Shown: positions 1 to 11,792 of the stretch, in pieces
How the letters are laid out: each line of letters starts with the position of its first letter
Position numbering within the stretch: the stretch's first letter is position 1
Assembly (NCBI RefSeq): GCF_033807715.1
Contig: NC_084590.1
Span: 8,588,327-8,652,326, forward strand
Direction of reading: 5' to 3'
DNA length: 64,000 nucleotides
Origin: Cololabis saira
Taxonomy: Eukaryota > Chordata > Actinopteri > Beloniformes > Belonidae
Program-made: the position numbers and the translations under genes
The notes under the pieces: model-generated
What the model was told of the DNA's origin: nothing
Databases searched by the model: none
The model's input: only the letters and a program-made list of their open reading frames with translations

Positions 1-162
1 GCTGCGCTGAGCTGTCTTGCAGCGCGGCTCTCGGCAGAGATTGTATGAGGTGAAGTGAAGTGAGATGCCTCACTCCATTGGGAAAAAAACGTCTGGTGAC
101 AATTGCAGACAATTTTGATTATCGCTTTTTGACGACAACGTCGACGAATCGTTGCAGCCCTA
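1..162. mobile_element. Terminal part of a hAT-like non-autonomous element
   Basis: The last 50 bp, ending GTTGCAGCCCTA at 162, closely match the end of the complete hAT element at 39876-40586. The other end lies outside the window. Confidence 0.6.
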
Positions 163-817
163 ATTATGATCGGAATACAAGTCATTTCACGGCCCAGTAG
201 TAACAGCTCTACGGCCCGGTACCTGTCCGGGGACCGGGGGTTGGGAATCACGGGTCTAGACCACATGCGAGGTGATAAGTCATCAAGGAAGCAGGACTAG
301 CAGTTGTTGTGGCTACAGAGGAACTGTGTGTGATGCTAGCTGTCATCTATTCTGACACAAAGAAAATAAAGAACAGTTGTGGTCTCTTTCCTAGATGTCA
401 CAGAGAGGGAAGTATGGTCTGTCTATATTGCAAGCACAAATTGAGGTACCGGTAACACATTTGTTAATGTGTCAAAAAGGGAACTTCAGGATAAATTAGC
501 TTACATTAGCTACAAGGTTCGCTATATGCAAACAGAGGGTCTGGTGGACCACTCTGTCTTCCTATTGGGTGACATAAAGGAAAACTGCGGTAAAAGAAAA
601 ATTATTCTCACATGCTAGACTTTCTGCATCGTGAACATGAAGGCTGGTCTTACTGCTATGATTGGGTTGTTACTCCCTGCCTCCGTGCCTTGGACCTATT
701 TTTGAAACACATTTCATATATTTTTTCTAAACAATGGGACTCTACGGCTCCTTAGCGGTCGGACAAACCTATAGTAGAACCGGAGGTAGGGACAAATACA
801 GTGGGTTTACAGTCCTC
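163..817. other. Intergenic sequence, no gene seen
   Basis: The GC-rich piece at 205-265 resembles the end of another hAT-type repeat but cannot be bounded. The rest is AT-rich with no convincing ORF. An ORF starting at 734 runs into the adjacent transposon arm and is not gene-like. Confidence 0.5.
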
Positions 818-1410
818 ATTAAAGGTATTCTCCCTGATGTGGAAGAGCTAGCAAGAATTTTGAAAGAGGCACCTCTAAGCCCCGCCCATTTGGTCCGAAT
901 GAAATGGATTGGTCCAGTACCAGAGGCTTGGCAGGAAGGGAAAGAACCAATCAGATGCCTTCATTTTAAACCACGCCCCCCCGCCCTGTCCCATGCGCGC
1001 ACTCGCTTCCATCGGCTTCCGCCGTAGGGTACGCCGTAGCCTACGCCGTAGGGTATGCCTTAGGCTACGGCGTAGCCGTGGTTCTAGAGCCTGCACGGCA
1101 CCGCAGCGCTCCGCCAGCCGCACCGGCACTCGCCGGGATGGAGACGCCGGTGGGCAGGATGCACGTTTGGGTGGGCACAGCCCCCCCCTGCCCCCCCTAA
1201 AACCGGCCTCGCTTACAGGTGAATGAGACATGGGGTAGTTTTGCTGTAAATGTGCTGTCCAAAATGTTTAATAATGCGCGTTCGTGTTTGTGGGGGCGTG
1301 GCTTTGGACGGAGCGCTCGTGGGTGGGGGCCGGGGGGGGGGGCGGGGCTTAGAGGAGGCGCCACTTTCAAATCTTGCTAGCTCTCAGAAGTTGCATAGAA
1401 TAACTTTAAC
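818..1410. mobile_element. MITE with long terminal inverted repeats
   Basis: The left arm (818-890) and right arm (1339-1410) are inverted copies sharing GAGCTAGCAAG and CTCTAAGCCCCGCCC. The interior is GC-rich. At 1018-1085 it carries reiterated TACGCCGTAGG-type core, the same core as the palindromic MITEs at 11497, 16903 and 23703. Confidence 0.65.
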
Positions 1411-3077
1411 TGAAAAATTTAAGTTAACGTTGGTACTTCTGGATGAGCAAATTGGGACTAAGTAAGTCTGATTGTATTACGTTGCCTAAGAATTACTGTA
1501 CTAAAGTGCTAGATTGCCAAAAAAGATCTGTTATTGTGGTCGTTTTCAACTTATTTTAACAAATATTAATTGAATACATCTATCATATTTTATTCATCAG
1601 AAGTTGCTTTATATGACTCTTTTTACAGGCCTGTCTTCCAGCAAGCATGGATAAAGGTGTAGCCCCCAATTTAACTTGTGAGGAACCTGGATTAATGAGA
1701 TGACTACATCACATGAGAATCCATCTTGCCAGCATTAAATTTATCAGTTTGTGTCCTAACAGAAAGTTGGTCAGCTGGCTGCTACGGGCATGGGTTGAGG
1801 GCTGAGTCCCATTTTCTATGAGAAAGAGTAGAGGGGACAGGAGAGAAAGCAATCGCGACCATAAAACACATCAAAACTCGGTAGGACTCTCGCTGAGCTG
1901 AAACCAAATGAGTGCACATACTGTAGATTATGTTAATAACATAAAAAACTGTCTCATTTAAGTTTTGCTGTTGCCTATTCTCTCCTGTCCTGCTTTATTT
2001 AAAGAGAGTGTGGGTGATTCATTGGTGTATGTGTGTGTATGTGTGTGTGAGACAGACAGAAATTACTGAAGTTAATAACTACACTCACTATGTTACTATA
2101 AGTGCAATAAAAACTAATTTAATCCGTGCAAAAGATCAAAGATGGCAAGGATTTAAATCGCTGATGGCTTGTCTAGATGGGAAATATGTTCTCGCTCTTC
2201 TCCTGACTTCATCATGAATTTGTGCACCCTCCTACTACGTCTGGTTTGTTGATCTGATCAGTTGCTGACTAGTTATCCTTTGATGGACTCAAATCACCAA
2301 GTGCCTGCCCTTTTCCAAACAGTTTTTACAGAGGTTATCCCAGATGTTTTGGTGTAACAAACCATCTGGTGTATCAAGTTAGACCACAACTCCAACCCCA
2401 GACAATCTGAATATGTCCAAATGAATAACGTAAAATGTACGTAAAATGTCTGCATTTGTAGATAAGACAGTGTATAGCTGTCTATGAGGCAGAGTGATCC
2501 TGAATGAAGTGTCCTGCTATGCTCTTCATTTGAGTGAATCGCAAACAGCAGTTATATATGCACTCAGCGTAGCGCTGGGGGGCAGTGGTAAAGCTTCCTA
2601 CATATTTGATTTGACTGTTAGGTGTGACGTAGTAACAATTTCAGTCTCAATGCTGTGCCACCTTGATGGATTTTCAACATTTTAAATAATTTAAAAAGAG
2701 CAAGAAGATAGAAATTAGTAATTCCACAACATAGGAGGTCACATTATCCCCCTAATACCTCCCAAACCTCAATTTTCCTTTTTTCCACAATGCCAGCCCT
2801 TTAAAATGAATCTAGGTTGCAGCCAGGCTATAACCAGAGCAGCATTTGAATTCTTTGATGTTTGGAAATATACAGGACAAATTGACAACAAAAATTGTAT
2901 AACTGACAGTCAATGTGTGCATGCATGTGCATTCCATACGTATGAAATAAATGCAATCTCATCGTCAACCATTGTTTTATTTAAGATATCAATATTTTCT
3001 GCACATTTTTGGGCGGCCGGGGAGAGGTGGGTGTGCACCGGAATCATAAGCTTGGTCTTGACTGTCTTTTCTCGTAC
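1411..3077. other. Intergenic, no gene seen
   Basis: AT-rich DNA with a short TG-rich stretch near 2028-2050. No recognisable protein, RNA gene or bounded repeat. Confidence 0.5.
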
Positions 3078-3137
3078 CTTCTTGGGATACCCAATAATCA
3101 ACATTGGCTTCATGCCAAGTGCTTGCAACTTCTCAAG
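3078..3137 (-). pseudogene. Isolated exon-like segment, unidentified
   Basis: On the minus strand a 60-bp open segment sits between a pyrimidine-rich acceptor (TTTTTCCAG) and a donor (AAG|GTACGAG). It would encode LEKLQALGMKPMLIIGYPKK. I do not recognise the family. It may be an exon relic of a degraded gene or element, since no partner exons were found. Confidence 0.25.
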
Positions 3138-3286
3138 CTGGAAAAAGAATTGTTGAGAGGTGGAGTGATCAATTAGATAAATACAGTAAACTTTACAGAC
3201 AACAACTACATTCTTCAAGTAAATTGTTTCGTAACAAAGATTTAAATTCGCCAAGCGAAACCAGGGTGCTTAAGTGGGTGAGGTCT

Positions 3287-3289
<3 letters not shown>

Positions 3290-3381
<92 letters not shown>

Positions 3382-3390
3382 GTATATGTT
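3290..3390. repeat. TA dinucleotide microsatellite
   Basis: About 100 bp of almost uninterrupted TA. Overlapping ORFs here are repeat artefacts. Confidence 0.95.
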
Positions 3391-3399
3391 AGCATAGAA

Positions 3400-4984
3400 A
3401 TAATTGACACTAACATCATGGAACAACAGTATAAACAATTTTGATGTTATTTTTTCATGTATAAATGTGGGAATTTCAAAACTGATTCATGTGGGTTGTA
3501 GTGGCCCACTTGAATCAGTTTTTGCTGTTTTTGTGGGCACCAATTCAGTTTTTTGGCTGAAGCACAGGAATGCCTTTCTATGTGGGAATTTTAACTTTAG
3601 TCATGAATATATATTCTCACTTATGATAATATTAATACAGTGGGTGTGAGGGAATATATGCTATATATACCAGTTCGCAAAATTTAAATCGTACAGTGTA
3701 TGCCCGGCTTAACCATCCACACACAAAATATTTCCAAAACATTCAGTTAAAGGCTGAATATGGAGAATGAGCAGAATAGCTATATCTAGTGTTTCAAGAT
3801 CGCAGTCGCAACAACAAAAAATAATTCCAGCAGTCGGGTTGGCATGACATAAGGCAGCGTGTATGTTTTATTGTGAAAGTCTGGGTCAGAAGCAGCGTGT
3901 GTGTGGTTGTTGTCTCTTGACACTGGTGTGTTTTTAGTCCCTTATACACTGATAGTTGACTAAAGCTTTGATTCGCCTCTGCTGCAGCTCGCTGTGCACC
4001 CCAATGCGGCTTGGGAGGTATGAGACGCTGTGCCGGTAATCCGCCGACGTTGAGTGCTGTGTGTAATGACAACGGCGGCCTCCTGATGCGGATTTTGTGT
4101 CTGTGTGTAAAGCCTTGTTCACACTACACGATTTATTTTGCCCCAATCGGCTGCTCGCCGACTGGTCGGCAACTCTCCTCCCCCAAATCAGGGGGAGCTA
4201 GTCGTCCACTTGGCAAGCCTGAGTCGTTATGTGTGAACAGATCAAAGACACTCGCCAACAGCTCGCTGGCGAGTCGCAAACTTGGTCGCAGTGACGTAAA
4301 TTTTACGTATTTTTTTGATCTTTGACGCAAAGATCTGCCCCGTTGCGTCTGATTGGCTTATATGGCGTGGTGCCTCTTCCGTGGTTGGTTAGATGTCGGC
4401 ACCAAGGACTGATGGATTGGTTATGTCGGTCTGTCAATCAAGAGTCTTGAACTACGGCAAGCCGCGAGACCCAAAGTTTATTATCATGAAAAAAATATAT
4501 ATATATAGTAGTGAATGGGGAAATAAGCGTGAGGAATGTCAAGTGTGGCGTGTGGTGTGAGAATGGGTCAAATTGCGTGACTGTCACACTCAAAGCGTGA
4601 GACTTGGCAGCCCTGCATATTTATTGATATGCACAGACTAGTACACATTTAGGTCTGTAATGGAACGTGACTGTTGATATTTATAAGGGAAAAAACAAAA
4701 CAAAAAAAAAATTTGAAAAAAAAAAAAACGGCCCATAGCGCGAGGCCCCGTGCGGTCGCACAGTTCGCACCCCCCTTGCGGCGGCCCTGTACTCTTGTCT
4801 TTAAGTTATATCGATGGTATTGTTATTAGTTTGTCGACTTTACCAGAAACCTCAGGACTTTGCGGATGTTCAGACGGAAAGCCCATTCTGATCTGCTGGA
4901 GTAGCAAACAAAACAAACCTTGTTCCTTTTATCAGCAGGTGCTTTTTGTGTCAGTTAGGCTTCACTTTAGCATCAAGACAAGGT
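3400..4984. other. Degenerate DNA-transposon fragments
   Basis: CAGTGTATGCCCGGCTTA near 3694-3711 matches inverted termini of the element at 28940-29692. A segment from 4112 resembles a hAT-type end. GC-rich runs at 4590-4615 and 4730-4790 look like further truncated ends. No complete element or gene can be delimited. Confidence 0.4.
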
Positions 4985-5228
4985 CTCGGCGAGACGCCTT
5001 CAAAATAAAAGCACTAAATAGCTGTCTGCTTAATACATAATAAAATAAAAGCCTGGCTTTAAAGAACGTTAATGAGTTAATAATGTAAATGGCCTTTAAA
5101 ATGAGTAGAGTATTTCTATAAATGTGTTTTATGTTTTCTCATTAACGTTCTTTAAAGCCAGGCTTTTATTTGTTATGCATTAAGCAGGCAGATATTTAGT
5201 GCTTTTATTTTGAAGGCGTCTCGCCGAG
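4985..5228. mobile_element. Foldback element with about 90-bp arms
   Basis: 4985-5076 and 5138-5228 are near-perfect inverted copies (both contain CGAGACGCCTTCAAAATAA or its complement) around a 61-bp AT-rich loop. The transcript would form a long hairpin. Confidence 0.8.
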
Positions 5229-6459
5229 TGAGGAAAAACAGCAGATTTTTTTTTCCATTAAAATGTTATCTCGTTAATTCAGAAAAACAGAGCAATTTGT
5301 TTTTTCTCAAGTGAATGTAATGCATTTCCGTAGGAAAGTTTTCATGACTAAACTGAAATTTAGGCTTCGGCCTTTTGGGCGTTGGTTTAAAAAAATACAC
5401 ATACATGAAAAGAAAAGCATCTCTGTATCAAACACGAACCTGTTTGACAACAGAGAAATTTAATTTTACATTACGTTATCAGACTCAAAGTCAAAGACAA
5501 ATTGATGACGCATTTTAACAAAGAAACTGACACGAGGTGAGAAAGTTTTAACTTTTGAATCGAAATAAACCTGACAATTAAGAAACACTTACCATCTTTG
5601 CTGTTTTAAGGTGGAAAAAAGACAAGTAGATAAAAGTTTCTTACGCAGACAGACGTTAAAGCGTCTCTATGGCAACTGTGATGGAACCGTTGGGCGGAGA
5701 TATTTATACTCGCCCAACAACCGGAAGTTCGTTCTTTCACCTGATTGGTCGCTGTTTCTTTGCCGTTAATTGCATTACGTTAGTTACACGTTAGTTACGT
5801 TATAGTTGGTTACATTTACACTGCTCTAACAAACAGCTTCCTAGTTCCCTGGTTGCTGCAGCATGAAACAAAGAGACACATTGTTGATTTATAATATCTT
5901 TCGTCTTAAGTTGTTGCCGTATTTAAACCCACACAGCCTTTCATCTGTTAACAGTTTAACAGTTAAGTCTAGTTTTACAACTAAACACACTTCCGGTTAC
6001 AGGCTTCAAAATAAAATACCTACAAATACATAAATTATCAGATTTCCTAATTTTACATGTTAAAATATGTGGTATATATCTGAGAATGTTTATACATCCT
6101 TTTCTCTCGAACTTAGTCATAAAAATGTTTTACTCCGTTTCCAGAAGCTAATGTGACGATGCAGTCGACGCGGAAAAAAAATGTTCCTTCTTATCGTTAA
6201 AATAAGAATATTCTGCCATCTAATGACGAAAAATAGTTGAATGGAGAACTCCACTTTTTGTTGTCCTTTAAGATTGACTCTGATGACGGTTCCTTAGTCT
6301 CTTGTTAGGCTCAATACTTATTATATACTTATATATTGTATGCATTTTTTGATTTGTTGAATTGACTAGGTAATGTTTAAATGTGCAATGCTGATTTATT
6401 GACTGTGATTTTTTATTATTTTTTTCTTTCTGTACAGTCTCTCACCCTCTGCTTGTCAT
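5229..6459. other. AT-rich intergenic DNA
   Basis: No gene seen. GC is higher at 5640-5760, which includes TATTTATACTCGCC. That could be an old promoter or element end but has no ORF behind it. Confidence 0.4.
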
Positions 6460-6690
6460 TGGCAGGTCTTGCTGTTCAGGTCATGTGACCTCCTACCTGC
6501 TCACACTGAGCAGCTGTCTGCAATTATTTAACTGTGAATTGAGCTGTCTGACAAACATTTCACTTCTGTCCTGACGAAGGCCAGTTTGGCTGAAACGCGT
6601 AGACACGCTTTTAATAGATTAGTCATGCACCAATAAAGGCATTTTAATTAATCTTACCCTCACGAGTGCCTCAGTTCTCTGTCTACCACG
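6460..6690 (+). repeat. Repeat tail of retroelement type
   Basis: It contains CCTGACGAAGGCC, GGCTGAAACGCGT and CAATAAAGGCATTTTAATT in order, an arrangement I associate with the 3' end of dispersed fish elements. The superfamily is uncertain and no coding part is attached. Confidence 0.4.
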
Positions 6691-6775
6691 AAAAATAGTA
6701 TTTGTGTTTTATCATTGTGACTGTGGCAAAACTGTAGCTCAAGCTGAAGGAACGTAGCAAAGTGAGACAAATATG

Positions 6776-7373
6776 CCCCTTTTGCACTAGTACCACCTCA
6801 GCTCGGTTCTACCCGTTTTGCCCTTTTGCACTAGGGCTGAGGCGGGTAGAGCCGCTCCAAGCCGATACTTTTTTCTGTAACCATTTCAGCAAAGTTCTAT
6901 ACGGGGCTGAGCAGGGACTATTTCCGACGTCACCACCCTCCGCGCCAGTGATTGGTCGGGGGGCGGGGACGTCACTACCCTCCGCGCCTCTGATTGGTCG
7001 GGGGGCGGGGCCGGCAGACGTTTGAATCAGGAAGCGGGAGTCAGAGTGAGAGCGACTCGCGGCGATTTTATTATAAAGCGCAAAACGTCTGTTTGGTGAT
7101 CCAACTCTGAGGTGCAGATGTTCATAAACCTGGTGACTGACGAGAGAATTAAAAAAGGGATGTAGACGGGCTGTTTTACTCTCAGCCGCTCGCGGCTCCA
7201 GCTGATTTCTCATCAGCGCCGACATGAACAAAGCGGTTGCGCAATCGAGTACGTCACAGCAGCTTCACCCCAACCTGCCCACTTCTCACCTGGCTGTGGA
7301 AAAACACACGGGTGGAGCCGCGTCGAGCCGCGCCGAGCCGAGCCGGGCTGAAGCGGGACTAGTGGAAAAGTGC
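6776..7373. mobile_element. hAT-type MITE with GC-rich interior
   Basis: Imperfect terminal inverted repeats (left CCCCTTTTGCACTAGT, right ACTAGTGGAAAAGTGC) are flanked by approximate 8-bp duplications, CAAATATG and CATAAATG. The left terminus is partly repeated from 6827. The ORF on the minus strand has no known domain. Confidence 0.65.
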
Positions 7374-7559
7374 CATAAATGCCACAAAGGAGGGTCCTTT
7401 GTCTTTATTCAGTCTATTTGTGCTTTTCAGCTTTGTGATCAGCAAACATGTTCGTAATTTATAAGGAAAAGTCACGTAAGTTGTGTCTTTAATCTTAAAA
7501 CAAGTTTACCTTTACTGCCATGCTTGTATCTAGAGTCAATTTAATTGATTTTATAACCT

Positions 7560-7825
7560 CAGCAGAGCTTTTCTGCATCAGCACTGGGCCAGGATTTTCT
7601 CCAGCTAAATGCAGAAAAGACAGAGGTGAACATTTTTGGCCCTAAAAATGAAAGGGAAAAGAACAGCGCTCACCTTGGCTCCATGTCATTGACAGCTACA
7701 AATCAAGCCAAAAATCTTGGTGTAATTATTGACTCAGACCTGAACTTCAACAGCCATCTAAAGTTTATCACTAAATCTAAACCACCTGAAAACATGGCTA
7801 GAATTAAAGGGTTTGTAGGAGCCAT
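7560..7825 (+). pseudogene. LINE reverse-transcriptase fragment
   Basis: The translation holds LQLNAEKTEV, NIFGPK and LGVIIDSDLNFNSHL in order, the palm-to-thumb region of fish LINE reverse transcriptases. The catalytic YADD box and both ends are missing. A dead fragment. Confidence 0.8.
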
Positions 7826-8020
7826 TTGTTATGTTGTGCAGGTATTTGCTTTTCCACTAGGGTGCAGTATGACTTCAGTTACTTTCTTTTACCCCAACCC
7901 TTGCCCCAGCTGCTGTTGATCAGAAATGTTGATTAGTTTCCTTTTTATTCACTCTGGAGTCGAGTCAAGAACAAACCGTCCCAAACCACCAACAGGTGAC
8001 AAGTTTTGTTTTTTGAGTAG

Positions 8021-8695
8021 TCATCACCACAGTTCAGTAAGTATGACAGTGTAATTAAATTACACCCCGATGCCATAAAAGAACAGCAGAAATCTGGAAA
8101 AAGACCTCTTGTCTCGCTCCTCTCAAACAGAAGCCAGAATAATATCATCAAAGCTTTGGCCACTTCAGTAAGACGCATCATCCACACAGAAATCCAAGAG
8201 AGTGAAATCTTTTCCATATTGATAGATGAAACCACAGATGTGTCGCACACCGAGCAGGTTTCGGTTGTAATCAGGTTCATACACAACCTGGAAATCAAAG
8301 AGCACTTCCTTCAGGTGTGTAATGTGCAGTCAACAAGTGGAGAGGCTCTTGAAAAGGTAGTGATGCCTTTTCTGGAAGAAAATGACCTGAAGATAGAAAA
8401 CATCAGGGGTCAAGGTTATGATGGGGCTGCAAACATGAGTGGCTGCTTTCAGGGACTTCAGTCAAGAATCCAAAGAAGAAATCCGAAGGCCTTGTATGTG
8501 CCCTGTCAGGCACTTTGTCTTAATCTGGTGTTGGTGAAGTGTGCAAAGTCCAACATGTGTTTTGTCAGTTTTTTCATCTTGGTTGAAAAACGTTACTGTT
8601 TTGTTGTCAACTCATCTAAACGGCACTCTGCATTTATTGAAATGCAGAAGAGTTTGTGCTCTGATCAGCTTCCACGGGAGCTGCAGAAGCTGTCG
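8021..8695 (+). pseudogene. hAT-family transposase relic (ZMYM1-like/DUF4371)
   Basis: An open frame of about 225 codons starts after a TAG at 8018. It includes SKYDSVIKLHPDAI, LIDETTDVSHTEQ (first catalytic Asp), GYDGAANMSG and CQALCLNLVLV. The last is usually a C-x-A-H-type motif, and the His positions are altered here. It ends at ELQKLS, where the DTRW block is expected, because another repeat begins. The C-terminal dimerisation region is absent, so it cannot encode an active enzyme. There is no in-frame ATG at the N-terminus. Confidence 0.85.
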
Positions 8696-8870
8696 CCATT
8701 AGGCCACGCCCATTAATGCAAACCATTAAATATCAAATTTTTCGCCAGGCCTGGCTTGCGTTCCAAATTTGGTGACTTTTGTGACACGTTTAGGGGGAAA
8801 AAGGCCCTCATTTCGTTGGAAGAAGGGCATTTAGGTTTGAGGTCCTGTAAAAGGTCCTGTAAAGTGTTTG
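8696..8870. repeat. Dispersed repeat, partial copy
   Basis: Starts at GCCACGCCCATTAATGC and matches 19250-19370 closely. It interrupts the hAT relic. Superfamily unknown. Confidence 0.75.
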
Positions 8871-9618
8871 AAATTCCTCAGGTTAACCTCCTGTAAAATC
8901 TGTGTATTTTTTATTTACATTTTTTCCCCCTTTTCTTTTCGTCAGCATTATCTTGTGTATTTTCATTAACATTTTTCTTTTCCCCTTTTTCCATTAGTAA
9001 AAAAGTTTATTTTTTTTCTTAATTTTATGTTATCTTCTAGAAATAGAAATAGATAGAAATAAATATTTGTGGAAGAGTGGTTATGGGACTACTGGACTGT
9101 GATAGGCTGAGTAGTGTCTTTGTGTGAACACTTATGACCATCAACAGTTTTCACTCAGCTGGTTACGCTGGTGAACTCCATACAAACTAGCTGGATGCTG
9201 TCCTTGCAACAGTGCTAGATTTGTTGTTGCACAGCTACCTGTCTTTTATGAAAGATTGTGTTTTATATGTATATATGTTACGGTTAAAATAGCTTGAGGC
9301 CGGATTGAGGCAGGATTTATGAAAAAAATCCGTATACATTTTAAGTTTTCTAGTAATAATGTCAGATGAAGCGTTCCAAACCAAAAAGAATGTTTCCTCT
9401 AGTGTATCTCTCCGTTGCCTTGAACAGGCTGTGTGCTGCAAAATGTGCTGCAATTCGGGGCCAAATTTCCCGCGCTGGGCTGCGGATGTGACGTCACATG
9501 ACGCTGCATGCGCGTTCTCCCGTGCCGGCTTCACTGTTGGCTGCAGTACCCCCAACGGCCGTCGTGGTGAATGGTGGTGCTAGAGAGTCTCATTTCTTAA
9601 AAGGAGCCTCATGCTCCT
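8871..9618. other. Intergenic, no gene seen
   Basis: The first part is T-rich. A GC-rich part (9460-9600) ends in AGGAGC...GCTCCT next to TTAA, possibly a remnant of the TTAA family at 18725 and 21450. Confidence 0.4.
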
Positions 9619-9622
9619 TTAA

Positions 9623-10560
9623 TGTAGAAAAACGGCTATTTTGCAAAATAGCCGGCTAATGTGAAAAATAACCGTCAGGGCGGCTAATGTAGAAAAACGG
9701 TTATTTTGCAAAGTACATACATTTTTAAGCTCATGGTGCGCGGACTTCACATTTTTAATCATCTCTCCAGTCTCGATGCTCCGGTCAGCTCGAGACAATT
9801 GTCTCGAGCTGATCGTGGCATGCCGCGGCAATTAAAGCAATTATTCTGAGTCCAAATCCCATGCAGTATATTCCTCAATTGAGTATTCCAAAACGAATAA
9901 TGCAAACTACAGATCACGTCATTGGCACCCCAGAATAGAGCGTTGCCACCGAGGTGGCAAAGCGCAGTGGAGTGCGCTCACCTCTACCAGCCTTATAGGT
10001 CTGGGAAATGTACTCGCAAATATCCAGTGTGACAGGCTTTGTGAGGAAATATCTATTCTTCTCTTTGCACCTCCAAAACAGACTAACAGTTGTTGCGTCT
10101 CTCTCAAGAAGGTGAAGCTCCTAAACTCGAATTGCACAAACCCGAAGCGCGCGCATGATGAGATGAGGTCTCTCCTCCTCCTCCATTTGCACAAATTGAT
10201 GAAACTGAAACAAACTAAGCAAACGTAATTCATTTGGTAGATAGAGTCCAGTTACTACAGAATAGCCTACAGTTCAGTTGAATGGATGAAATTTGCGCTT
10301 CAAACCAGTCACTTACAGTCTCCAATCAGGTCAGTTGGTGCGTAGCAGCCAATGGAAGAAGCCCATTTGCTGCACATGCTTGTTGCTGACAAGGCTGTTT
10401 ATGGCTGTTGAAGAAGAATAACGTCACACTCCCCGGAAAAAAGTGTGGGGTCTGACACATCCACAGCATTAACCGACTACTGCCGTTTTTCTACATTAGC
10501 CGCCCTGACGGTTATTTTGCACATTAGCCGGCTATTTTGCAAAATAGCTGTTTTTCTACA
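9623..10560. mobile_element. TTAA-flanked element with composite inverted repeats
   Basis: TGTAGAAAAACGG at the left and its complement at the right are directly flanked by TTAA (9619-9622, 10561-10564), the duplication typical of piggyBac-type insertions. Each arm of about 80-90 bp is built from repeated GTAGAAAAACGG units and the palindrome GCTATTTTGCAAAATAGC. No transposase. Confidence 0.75.
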
Positions 10561-10564
10561 TTAA

Positions 10565-11110
10565 CCGTAACATGTGTATGTATAAAGTAGGATACATTTA
10601 AAATTAAGGTGTAATGTATCTTATGATATTAAAGAATTTATATATAAAATACTATATATAAAAAGACTATCATATGCTGTAACAATGCACCTTTCAATAA
10701 CCATGTCTACCTCATACTGCTGCAACTTGCAATAAACATGATTCTGATTTTAATTCTTCTGATATATCTGAATGTGTGCGTGTGCCATTTGTAGAGGCTT
10801 TAGTCCTCGGGCAGGTTAGAGGCCCGGCCTGTCGCTCTATACTGTAATTTATCCCCCCAATCTCTCTACCTGTTTCCTGTCTACTTACTTTCTCAATAAA
10901 GGCCACTAGTGCCACAAAAGCCGTTAGAAAAAAAAGAAAAGTAAAAGAGGAGACTGCCAACAAACCCTTCACCCCTGGTGAAGAGGAGGTATACTTCCCT
11001 CTGGCTCCATCTGGTGGACAAAGGCTTTAATTGCAATCAATTGATACAAATAGTCAATAGTCAAATAATCAATTGATACAAATAGTAAATACCGGTAGTG
11101 TTTTTTTGCA
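10565..11110. other. Intergenic with an L2-like LINE tail
   Basis: 10700-10755 resembles a LINE 3' end (TGCAATAAACATGATTCTG). The rest shows nothing recognisable. Confidence 0.4.
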
Positions 11111-11113
11111 CAC

Positions 11114-11137
11114 AGAATAATATAGTATATATATATA

Positions 11138-11173
<36 letters not shown>

Positions 11174-11185
11174 TAGTATAATATA

Positions 11186-11251
<66 letters not shown>

Positions 11252-11266
11252 TATATTATACTAAAC
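11114..11266. repeat. TA microsatellite inside inverted flanks
   Basis: Interrupted TA runs. The second run is bracketed by GTTTAGTATAATATAG (11171-11186) and its exact complement (11251-11266), so the block can extrude as one cruciform. Confidence 0.9.
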
Positions 11267-11496
11267 TTACAATTACAATAATAAAAGGACAACCAATATA
11301 GGCTGAATCTCAATTCTCCCCCTACTTTTCTTCACTCCCCCTTCTTTTCTTCCCTACCCCCTAAAAAAGAAGGGGGAGATTTTAGGGCACTTGAAATCTA
11401 GGGCACTTGGCCCAGGTGCCTGTCCCAATACTCCCCCTACCCCTGTTAAGAAATTTGACTCGACGTGTTCGGGATTTCTGCCTGACTGCCGGCTCC

Positions 11497-11620
11497 GGAG
11501 CTGATTATGGTTCCGCGTTAAATCGACGCAGAGCCTATGGCGTAGGGTACGGCGCGCGTCGCCCCGTAACCTACGCCGTAGGCTCTGCGTCGATTTAACG
11601 CGGAACCATAAAACAGCTCC
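11497..11620. mobile_element. Palindromic MITE (TATGGTTCCGCG family)
   Basis: Inverted halves: GGAGCTGATTATGGTTCCGC at the left, its counterpart at the right, with AGAGCCTA/CGTAGGGTAC core. Three full copies occur in the window (also 16903 and 23703). Confidence 0.75.
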
Positions 11621-11792
11621 GCTATCTTCACTTCAGCTTTATCTGAAAGTGTGTAAATTACCCAGATAACAGCTTTGTGGTTTCTGAAAACTATTATATC
11701 AGAAACATCCAAAACAAATATGACGAGTCACAGGATTATTTCTCTCTATTTCCCACAAAAAAATGCTTGCTCCCTTGGTCACAATCTGAGAC

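Noticed and set aside
734..1027. 97-codon ORF
   Set aside because: It crosses into an inverted-repeat arm of a MITE and its GC-rich core. No domain.
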